A stretch of 64,000 bases of DNA, taken from Pseudomonas viridiflava (GTDB taxonomy: Bacteria; Pseudomonadota; Gammaproteobacteria; Pseudomonadales; Pseudomonadaceae). The notes beneath the pieces were generated by a model. The model searched no databases and was not told where the DNA came from. It worked only from the letters and a program-made list of their open reading frames with translations. The DNA is taken from positions 53,366 through 117,365 of the forward strand of contig NZ_UUIS01000069.1 in the NCBI RefSeq assembly GCF_900589395.1. The letters run 5' to 3'. Position 1 is the stretch's first letter. Every line of letters starts with the position of its first letter. The position numbers and the translations under genes were made by a program. Positions 9,303 to 17,500 of the stretch are shown here, in pieces.

Positions 9303-11216
9303 ATGTCCGTACGACGCACACGCAAAGACGATGGCAGCCAATGGACCGTTGCGGACAGCCGCAGTGTTTACGGGATCCGCCATTGGGGCGCCGGTTATTT
9401 CGCCATCAACGAAGCCGGTCGCGTTGAAGTCCGTCCCAGTGGTGCAGGCAGCACCCCGATCGATCTGTACGAGCAGGTCGACAACCTGCGCAAGAGCGGC
9501 CTGAGCCTGCCCTTGCTGGTGCGTTTCCCCGACATTCTGCAAGACCGGGTGCGCCAGCTCACCGGTGCGTTCGACGCCAATATCGCGCGCCTGGAATACC
9601 AGAGCCAGTACACCGCGCTGTACCCGATCAAGGTCAACCAGCAAGAAGCGGTGGTGGAAAACATCATCGCCACCCAGAACGTGTCGATCGGCCTGGAGGC
9701 CGGCTCCAAGCCTGAGCTGATGGCCGTGCTGGCGCTGGCGCCCAAGGGCGGCACCATTGTGTGCAATGGCTACAAGGACCGTGAATTCATCCGTCTGGCG
9801 CTGATGGGGCAGAAAATCGGCCACAATGTCTTCATCGTCATCGAGAAAGAGTCCGAAGTCGCGCTGGTGATCGAGGAGGCCGCCGAACTCAAGGTGGCAC
9901 CACAGATCGGCTTGCGCGTGCGTCTGTCGTCGCTGGCGTCGAGCAAATGGGCCGACACCGGTGGTGAGAAGTCCAAGTTCGGCCTGTCGGCCGCGCAACT
10001 GCTGTCGGTGGTCGAGCGCTTCCGCCAGGCCGGCCTGGACCAGGGCATCCGCCTGCTGCACTTTCACATGGGCTCGCAGATCGCCAACCTGGCCGATTAC
10101 CAGCATGGCTTCAAGGAAGCGATCCGCTATTACGGCGAATTGCGCAGCCTCGGCTTGCCGGTGGACCATATCGACGTCGGCGGCGGCCTGGGGGTCGACT
10201 ACGACGGCACCCACTCGCGCAACGCCAGCTCGATCAACTACGACATCGACGACTATGCCGGTGTGGTGGTCGGCATGCTCAAGGAGTTTTGCGATGCCCA
10301 GGGCCTGCCGCACCCGCACATCTTTTCCGAGAGCGGCCGCTCGCTGACCGCGCACCACGCCGTGCTGGTGGTGCAAGTCACCGATGTGGAGCGCCACAAC
10401 GACCAGGTGCCGCAGATCGACGACACGCAAAACCTGCCCGAGACCGTGCAATGGCTGGTCGACCTGATGGGGCCTACCGACCTTGAGATGGTCACCGAAA
10501 CCTACTGGCGCGCCACGCACTACATGAGCGACATCGCCACCCAGTACGCCGACGGCAAGATCACCCTGGCGCAAAAGGCCCTGGGCGAGCAGTGCTATTT
10601 CGCCGTCTGCCGGCGCTTGCACAACTCGCTCAAGGCGCGCCAGCGTTCGCACCGCCAGGTGCTGGACGAGCTCAACGACAAGCTGGCCGACAAGTACATC
10701 TGCAACTTCTCGGTGTTCCAGAGCCTGCCCGACACTTGGGCGATCGGCCAGGTGCTGCCGATCATCCCGCTGCATCGCCTGGACGAAGAGCCGGTGCGCC
10801 GCGCAGTGCTGCAGGACCTGACCTGCGACTCGGACGGCAAGATCAACCAGTACGTCGACGAACAGAGCATCGAGACCAGCATGCCGGTGCACGCCATCAA
10901 AGAGGGCGAGGACTACCTGCTGGGCATCTTCCTGGTCGGCGCGTACCAGGAAATCCTCGGTGACATGCACAACCTGTTCGGCGACACCGACTCGGTGAAC
11001 ATCTACCAGAACCAGGACGGCAGCGTGTACCACGCCGGTATCGAGACCCACGACACCATCGAGGACATGCTGCGCTACGTGCACTTGTCGCCGGAGGAGC
11101 TGATGACGCATTACCGCGACAAGGTCGCCAGCGCCAGGATCACCCCGCGCGAACGCACCCAGTACCTGGACGCCCTGCGCCTGGGCCTGACGCGCTCGTC
11201 GTACCTGTCGTCCTGA
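9303..11216 (+). CDS. speA: Biosynthetic arginine decarboxylase
   Basis: PLP enzyme converting arginine to agmatine, the entry to putrescine and spermidine. The 637-residue length matches the SpeA family. Lys110 in YPIKVNQQE is the Schiff-base lysine; downstream family motifs include LEAGSKPEL, FHMGSQIANL, DVGGGLGVDYDG and SESGRSLTAHHA. AGGGGAC is spaced well before the ATG. The gene stands alone downstream of yciH, and its 3' side is directly followed by the palindrome-ended repeat at 11233. Confidence 0.96.
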   Translation: MSVRRTRKDDGSQWTVADSRSVYGIRHWGAGYFAINEAGRVEVRPSGAGSTPIDLYEQVDNLRKSGLSLPLLVRFPDILQDRVRQLTGAFDANIARLEYQSQYTALYPIKVNQQEAVVENIIATQNVSIGLEAGSKPELMAVLALAPKGGTIVCNGYKDREFIRLALMGQKIGHNVFIVIEKESEVALVIEEAAELKVAPQIGLRVRLSSLASSKWADTGGEKSKFGLSAAQLLSVVERFRQAGLDQGIRLLHFHMGSQIANLADYQHGFKEAIRYYGELRSLGLPVDHIDVGGGLGVDYDGTHSRNASSINYDIDDYAGVVVGMLKEFCDAQGLPHPHIFSESGRSLTAHHAVLVVQVTDVERHNDQVPQIDDTQNLPETVQWLVDLMGPTDLEMVTETYWRATHYMSDIATQYADGKITLAQKALGEQCYFAVCRRLHNSLKARQRSHRQVLDELNDKLADKYICNFSVFQSLPDTWAIGQVLPIIPLHRLDEEPVRRAVLQDLTCDSDGKINQYVDEQSIETSMPVHAIKEGEDYLLGIFLVGAYQEILGDMHNLFGDTDSVNIYQNQDGSVYHAGIETHDTIEDMLRYVHLSPEELMTHYRDKVASARITPRERTQYLDALRLGLTRSSYLSS

Positions 11217-11232
11217 GGTGCATGAGGCTGCC

Positions 11233-11427
11233 GTAGGAGCGCGCTTGCCCGCGACCGAGTGCGAAGCGCTCGCAAAATCTGCGAAACGCCACAAATTTAC
11301 GACTGCTAACCCATCAGGGATCTATGAAACGCTGAAAATTTACGACTGCTAACCCATCAGGGATCTATGAAACGCTGAAAATTTACGACTGCTAACCCAG
11401 CCGGTCGCGGGCAGAGCGCGCTCCTAC
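11233..11427 (+). repeat. Palindrome-ended repeat, copy 1 (expanded core)
   Basis: Terminal inverted repeats of the form GTAGGAGCGCGCT..GCCCGCGACCG and CGGTCGCGGGC..AGCGCGCTCCTAC flank a core beginning GAGTGCGAAGCGCTCGCAAA and ending TTTACGACTGCTAAC. Inside, a 43-bp unit occurs twice in full (11293-11335, 11336-11378) and a third time in part (11379-11399). The same termini and core recur at 19503-19612 and 22398-22549, and a decayed inverted copy lies at 31552-31732. It is non-coding and lies between speA and the VgrG-like gene. Confidence 0.85.
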
Positions 11428-11566
11428 GACAAGGTGATGCGTTAACCCTTGTTGTAAGAAAAGCCCTCAGGAGCTGTAGGGCTCTTCCTGTTCTTGCTCC
11501 AGCTCTCTACCTGGCCGTGCTTCTCGACCAGAATTGGCGTTTGCCTTGCCATGTAGAGAGCTCCCG

Positions 11567-13000
11567 ATGCCCGATTCACCGCGCGCGCCACGCTTTCGCC
11601 TGGAGGTCGCCGGCCTGCGGCGGCACCTGGCCGTTGTGTCCTTCCGGGGGCGGGAAGCGATCAGCCAGCCTTATGCCTTTACCCTGGACGTGCTCTGCGA
11701 CACCCTGCCCATCGCCCTTGCGCAACTGATGTACCGCTCGGCTTTCCTGACCCTGGGGCCCGACGGTGCCGGGGTTCACGGGCAGATCCAGGCCGTGGCG
11801 CGCGCCCATTACCACCAGGGTCCGGTGAGCCTGCGCATCAGCCTGGGCCCGCGCCTGACGTGCCTGGCCCAGCGCCAGGCCGCACGGGTCTTCCAGCAGA
11901 TGAGCGCCCCGCAGATCATCGCCCGGGTGCTGAGCGAGCATGGCTTGCTGGAAGACAGCTACCGTTTCGAACTCAAGAGCCCGTGCGCCGAGCGGGCCTT
12001 TTGCGCCCAGTACCGCGAGAACGACCTGCAGTTCATCCAGCGCTTGTGCGCCGAGGAGGGCATTCACTATCACTTCGTCCACTCGCGCCATCACCATGAC
12101 CTGATCTTCGGCAGCGGCCTGCACGGCGCCAGGCGCACGCCCGAGGCGCCCTGGCGTACGCGGCTGGACATGGCCGGGATCACGCGCTTCACGGTCAGCC
12201 ACACCACACCCTGCGGGCCCGATGACCGGGTCCAAGAGCGCGCCGAAGGACATAGCACGCTGGCTTTCGTGCACAGCGGCCACCTGCTGGCACTGACCGG
12301 CCATGCGCGCACCGAGTGGAATCACCTGTGGCGCATCACCCACGTCGAGCATCGTGGCGCCAGCGCTTATGGCAATCGTTTCGTGGCCCTGCCCTGGGAG
12401 GTGGGTATCAGCGTCCCGCCGGTACCCGCCGAGGACTTGCCGGCATTGCAGCGTGCCTGGTTGGTCGGCCCGCCCGGGCAGGCGGCGTGCCGTGATGCGG
12501 CCGGGCGCGTGCAAGTGCAGTTCGAGTGGGGGTTGCAAGGCCAGGGGGCACGGTTTGCCGACTGCTGGTTGCCGGTCGATGCCGCAGTGGAGGGGGCGCT
12601 GCAGGGCGGCCAGGCGGTGTTGGTGGCGGCGGCGACGTCGCCTCACGCACTGCCGCGGGTCATCGGCGGCCTGGAGCCGGGGCGGCCGGCGCCGGGACGT
12701 GTGGCCGCCACGCCGCCTCGGGTCCAGGCCCGGCTCGACAGCCGCTGGTTACTGGACGAGGACAGCGTGCTGCAGGTCGAACAGGGTCCGCGCCTGCACC
12801 TGGCCCCGGGCGCCGTGCTGGTCGTGCAGGTCGGCGCCAGCGAGGTGCGTCTCGATGCCCACGGCCTGAGCCTGGACAGCCCGGCGCTGGACTTTGCCGT
12901 CTCAGCGCAGGAACCAGCCATCATGGCGGCTCAGGCGCCAGGCGATACGGCCCAGGCTCATCCCGCGCAGCAAGGTGAACAGCAGGAAGGTCAGCCATAG
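11567..13000 (+). CDS. Orphan VgrG-like type VI spike protein, C-terminally degenerate
   Basis: The N-terminal ~300 residues read as a VgrG/gp27-like domain (for example FRLEVAGLRRHLAVVSFRGR, SEHGLLEDSYRFEL, YRENDLQFIQRLCAEEGIHY and FVHSRHHHDLIFG). The gp5 OB-fold follows (GRVQVQFEWGLQGQ), but the usual PRxGQEVxVxFxxGDPDRP segment is altered and the long C-terminal beta-helix is missing: the protein is 477 residues where full VgrGs are about 600-700 or more. The last ~32 residues are read from the complement of the MATE gene's 3' end and look random (QGEQQEGQ). No hcp, tss or effector gene is nearby. It is a remnant or a reduced adaptor; function is doubtful. Confidence 0.8.
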   Translation: MPDSPRAPRFRLEVAGLRRHLAVVSFRGREAISQPYAFTLDVLCDTLPIALAQLMYRSAFLTLGPDGAGVHGQIQAVARAHYHQGPVSLRISLGPRLTCLAQRQAARVFQQMSAPQIIARVLSEHGLLEDSYRFELKSPCAERAFCAQYRENDLQFIQRLCAEEGIHYHFVHSRHHHDLIFGSGLHGARRTPEAPWRTRLDMAGITRFTVSHTTPCGPDDRVQERAEGHSTLAFVHSGHLLALTGHARTEWNHLWRITHVEHRGASAYGNRFVALPWEVGISVPPVPAEDLPALQRAWLVGPPGQAACRDAAGRVQVQFEWGLQGQGARFADCWLPVDAAVEGALQGGQAVLVAAATSPHALPRVIGGLEPGRPAPGRVAATPPRVQARLDSRWLLDEDSVLQVEQGPRLHLAPGAVLVVQVGASEVRLDAHGLSLDSPALDFAVSAQEPAIMAAQAPGDTAQAHPAQQGEQQEGQP

Positions 13001-14254
13001 TGCGTGGTTGCCGTGGCCGTAGGCCCAGGCCGCGACCGGGGCGATCAACGCGACGCTCACCAGCATGGCGTCGCGCATTTCCCGGGCGCGCGTGGCGCCG
13101 ATGAACAGCCCGTCGAGCAGGTAGCTCCAGACCGCCAGCAGCGGCATGACGGCCAGGTAAGGCAGGTAGTCGATGGCGGTGGCGCGCACCGTGGGAATGT
13201 CGGTCTGCAAGATGATGAACCAGTGCCCGCCGGCCACAAAGCCCAGTGCAAACAGCACGCTGGCAATCAGCGACCAGCCGCCGGCCACCAGCAGGTAGCG
13301 GCGCAGGGCGGTGCGGTCGCGGGCGCCGATGGCGTGTCCGCACAGGGCCTCGACAGCATGCGCCAGGCCGTCCAGTGCATAGGACGTCAGCATCAGGCCG
13401 TTGAGCAGCAAGGCATTGGCAGCCACGGTGACATCCCCCAGCCGCGCGCCCTGCACCGTGATCAGGAACATCACCGATTGCAGCGCCAGGGTGCGCAGAA
13501 AGATATCGCGGTTGACCCCCAGCAGCGGCCGCCAGTTGCGCCACAGCCTCAGCGCCTGCCAGGCAATCCGCCCCGGCCAGGCGCGCAGGCTGCGCCGGGC
13601 CAGCGCCAGGCCCATCAGCACACCCAGCCATTCGGCCAGCACCGAGGCGCGGGCCGCGCCGAGCACGCCCCAGTCCAGCCCCAGCACGAACCACAGGTTC
13701 AGCGCGATGTTCGCAAGATTGGTGCTCAGCAGGATCGCCAGCGGCGCCCGGGCATTCTGGGTGCCAAGAAACCAGCCCACCAGGGCGAAGCTGGCGAGGG
13801 TCGCGGGCAGGCCGTAGAGCCGGGTTTGAAAAAACGCCAGCGCCGACTGTTGCAGGTCAGCCGAGGGTTGCATCAACCCCAGGGCCAGGTGGCTGAACGG
13901 CACGGCCAGCGCGGCCAGGCCCAAGGCCAGAACCAGCGCCAGCAGCAGCCCCTGCAGCAAGATACGCCGCAGCGCCGCGCCATCGTCGCGCCCGGCCGCC
14001 TGGGCGGCAAAGCCGGTGGTGCCCATGCGCAGAAAACCCATGCCCCAGGCCAGGAAGGTATACAGCGTTGAGCCGACCGCCACCGCGCCCAACTGGTGGG
14101 CATGCGGCAAATGGCCAATGACGATGCTGTCGACCAGCGCGACCAGGGGCACGGAAATGTTCGACACGATCATCGGCATCGCCAGCCCCCAGACCCGTTT
14201 GTGGGTCGGGCGATGACGCCAGTCGCCAGACAGCGTGGAGAAAGGGATAGGCAT
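12902..14254 (-). CDS. MATE family efflux transporter (DinF-like)
   Basis: Inner-membrane drug/cation antiporter of the multidrug and toxin extrusion family. The 450 residues form about 12 hydrophobic segments in two similar halves; the N-terminal half begins THKRVWGLAMPMIVSNISVP and continues with the first-lobe features LVDSIVIGHL and GMGFLRMGTTGFAAQA, typical of the DinF branch. An in-frame ATG at 14332 would extend it by 26 residues without membrane character, so 14254 is preferred. Its 3' end overlaps the VgrG-like ORF by 99 bases in convergent orientation. Confidence 0.9.
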   Translation of the reverse strand: MPIPFSTLSGDWRHRPTHKRVWGLAMPMIVSNISVPLVALVDSIVIGHLPHAHQLGAVAVGSTLYTFLAWGMGFLRMGTTGFAAQAAGRDDGAALRRILLQGLLLALVLALGLAALAVPFSHLALGLMQPSADLQQSALAFFQTRLYGLPATLASFALVGWFLGTQNARAPLAILLSTNLANIALNLWFVLGLDWGVLGAARASVLAEWLGVLMGLALARRSLRAWPGRIAWQALRLWRNWRPLLGVNRDIFLRTLALQSVMFLITVQGARLGDVTVAANALLLNGLMLTSYALDGLAHAVEALCGHAIGARDRTALRRYLLVAGGWSLIASVLFALGFVAGGHWFIILQTDIPTVRATAIDYLPYLAVMPLLAVWSYLLDGLFIGATRAREMRDAMLVSVALIAPVAAWAYGHGNHALWLTFLLFTLLRGMSLGRIAWRLSRHDGWFLR

Positions 14255-14320
14255 GCGTGCTCCGTTCAGGGGCGCGCATTGTAGCGTTACAGCACTGCGT
14301 ATGCCTGGCCGCGCAGGACC

Positions 14321-14397
14321 GGTTTTAGCCATGTAGGACCGGCTTTAGCCGGGAAGCAGGCGCACCGGCCTTCGCGGTTAAAGCCGCTCCTGCAGAA
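14321..14397. repeat. REP pair (REPIN)
   Basis: Two REP palindromes face each other: GTAGGACCGGCTTTAGCCGG at 14333-14352 (with a near-tandem partial copy just before it) and the inverted form GCGGTTAAAGCCGCTCCTGC near 14376-14395. This arrangement is the REPIN layout of Pseudomonas. It lies between the divergent MATE and alpha-2-macroglobulin genes. Confidence 0.75.
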
Positions 14398-14500
14398 CAT
14401 AAGGCTGAGAACAAAGTCACAAACTTGTGGTCTACTCGCCGTTGAACCCCAGCGACTGCTATATAGTCGCCCCTTTCCCCTTGCTGTCGACGAGTGCCCC

Positions 14501-17500
14501 ATGCTCAACAAAGGACTGTTCCTGGCTTGCGCGCTTGCGCTGCTCAGTGCCTGCGATTCTTCCTCTCCCGATAAACCGGCCACCGCGCCTGCCCCGGCAG
14601 CAGCGCCTGCCGCCAGCCAGGCAGCCAGGCCCAAGCCTGCGATCGATCTGCCGGCCCTGGCCAAGCGCTATGAAGGCCGTGCACTGACGGTGGTGGACGT
14701 TTCAGAAATCCAGGTCGAGGGTGCCAGCACCCTGTCGGTGAGCCTCTCGGTGCCCTTGGACCCGGAGCAGAAATTCGCTGAAAAACTGCACCTGGTCGAC
14801 AGCAAGAACGGCAAGGTCGACGGCGCCTGGGAGCTGTCCGACAACCTCATGGAGCTGCGCCTGCGCCACCTGGAGCCGCAGCGCAAGCTGGTGCTGACCG
14901 TCGACGCAGGCCTGCTGGGCGTCAACAAGGCCAAGCTGGCCAATGAGTTCGTGGCCCGTCTGGAAACCCGCGACCTGCAAGCCACGGTCGGCTTTTCCAG
15001 CCGCGGCAGCCTGTTGCCGACCCGCCTGGCCGAAGGCCTGCCGGTGATCGCCCTGAACGTCGACAAGGTCGATGTCGAATTCTTCCGCATCAAGCCCGAC
15101 CAGTTGCCCAACTTCCTGGCCAACTGGGAAAGCTCCTCGAGCATCTCGGCCTACAATTCCGAAGAACTGCTGCCGATGGCCGAGCTGGTCTACGGCGGGC
15201 GCTTCGACCTGAAGCCGGCGCGCAATACCCGTGAAACCCTGCTGCTGCCGATCGCCGGCATCAAGCCGCTGCAACAGCCGGGCGTTTATCTCGCGGTCAT
15301 GCGCGCCTCGGGCCAGTACAGCTACACCCTGCCCGCCACGCTGTTCACCCTGAGTGACATCGGCCTGTCGGTGCACCGCTACAGCCAGCGCCTGGACGTG
15401 TTTACCCAGGCCCTGGAAGGCGGCAAGGCCTTGAGCGACGTGAATGTCGATGTCTATGACACAGACGGCAAAGTGGTCGGCCAGGGCAAGACCGATGGCA
15501 AGGGCCATGCGCAATTGCCGCTGCCGGCCAAGGCCGCGCTGATCCTCGCGCACAAGGACGAGCAGACCAGCCTGCTGCGCCTGAACAGCCCGGCGCTGGA
15601 CCTGGCCGAGTTCGATATCTCCGGCCCTCAGGCCCACCCGCTGCAACTGTTTGTCTTCGGTCCGCGCGACCTGTATCGCCCGGGTGAAACCGTGCTGCTC
15701 AACGGCCTGCTGCGCGACCAGGACGGCAAGAGCGTCAAGGCCCAGCCGATCAATGTCGAGGTGCGTCGCCCCGACGAGCAGGTCAGCCGCAAGTTTGTCT
15801 GGGAGCCGGGCAGCAACGGCCTGTACCAGTACCAGCTGCAACTGGCCGATGAAGCGCCGACCGGTCGCTGGCAGTTGGTCTATGACCTGGGCGACGGCAA
15901 GCCGCAACTGTACGAATTCAATGTCGAAGACTTCCTGCCCGAGCGCCTGGCGCTGGAACTCAAGGGCAGCGAGACGCCGATCTCGCCCGAGCAGAACCCG
16001 CAGTTCGAAGTCACCGGCCGCTACCTGTACGGCGCCCCGGCGTCGGGCAACAACCTGACTGGCCAGTTGTATGTACGACCGCTGCGCGAGGCGGTGGCAA
16101 AACTGCCGGGCTATCAGTTCGGTTCGATCACCGAAGAAGACCTCAAGATGGACCGCGACCTCGAGGGCACGACCCTCGATGCCAACGGTGAGGCGGTGCT
16201 GGAAGTGGAAACCGAGTGGGCCAAGGCGCGTTCGCCGTTGAACCTGATCATGCAGGTCAGCCTGCAAGAGTCCGGTGGCCGGCCGATCACCCGCCGCGTG
16301 GTGCAGCCGATCTGGCCGGCCGAGCAGTTGCCGGGCGTGCGTGCGCTGTTCGGCACCAGCACCGGTGAAGACGAGTATGGCGACAGCGCCAGCCGTGGCG
16401 AGGCGCAGACCGATGGCGACGGCCCGGCCGAGTTCGAAATCGTGGTCGCCGACAGTGCCGGCAACAAGCTGGCCGCCAACAACGTCAAGGTGCGTCTGGT
16501 GCGCGAGCGCCGCGACTACTACTGGACCTACTCGGACAACGACGGCTGGAGCTACAACTACAACGAGAAATTCCTCAGCCTCAACGAGGAAATCGTCAAC
16601 ATCAAGAAAGATTCCACGGCCAAGATCAGCTTCCCGGTCGAGTGGGGCCCGTACCGCGTCGAGGTCGAAGACCCGAGCACCGGGCTGATCAGCAGCCTGC
16701 GTTTCTGGGCCGGCTACCGCTGGCAGGACAACGCCGAAGGCGGTGCCGTGCGTCCCGACCAGGTCAAGCTGGCGCTGGACAAACCGGCCTATGGCGATGG
16801 CGACACCGCCAAAGTGACCGTGACCCCGCCGGCTGCCGGCAAGGGCTACCTGCTGGTCGAATCGAGCGAAGGCCCGCTGTGGTGGCAGGAAATCGACGTG
16901 CCGGCCGAAGGCAAGGCTTACGACATCCCGCTGGACAAGAAATGGGCGCGCCATGACCTGTACGTCAGCGCCCTGGTGGTGCGTCCCGGCGAGCGCAAGG
17001 CCAATGTCACGCCCAAGCGTGCCGTGGGCGTGTTGCACCTGCCGCTGGAACGCGGCCAGCGCAAACTGGCCCTGACCGTCACCGCACCCGAAAAGATGCG
17101 GCCCAAGCAGCCGCTCAAGCTCAAGCTGACGGCGAAAAACGCCGACGGCAGCGTGCCCAAGCAGGTTCAGGTGCTGGTGTCGGCGGTGGACGTCGGCATT
17201 CTCAACATCACCCGCTATGCCACACCCGACCCGTATGCCAGCCTGTTCGGTCGCAAGGAGTACGGCGCCGACCAGCTCGACGTCTATGGTCAGTTGATCG
17301 AAGCCGGGCAAGGCCGCGTGGCCAGCCTGGCGTTCGGTGGTGACGCCCTGGCCAAGGGCGGCAAGCGTCCCGATACCAGCGTGACCATCGTGGCGCTGCA
17401 AAGCGCGCCGGTGACCCTCAACGAACAGGGCGAAAGTGAAGTCAGCGTCGACATTCCGGACTTCAACGGCGAGCTGCGCCTGATGGCCCAGGCCTGGACC

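Noticed and set aside
9231..11294. Open frame of 687 codons on the minus strand
   Set aside because: Antisense of speA, running into the repeat element; no family features.
11293..11399. CRISPR-like direct repeats
   Set aside because: Units are directly adjacent without spacers, only 2.4 copies, and no cas gene is present: a tandem duplication, not a CRISPR array.
11471..11505. Intrinsic terminator candidate AGCCCT..AGGGCT
   Set aside because: Only 6 bp of stem with a 10-base loop, no real T-run, and far from the speA stop.
14436..14480. Sigma-70 promoter TTGAAC / TATAGT before the alpha-2-macroglobulin gene
   Set aside because: Spacing of about 14 bases is too short to be convincing; the transcription start cannot be assigned.
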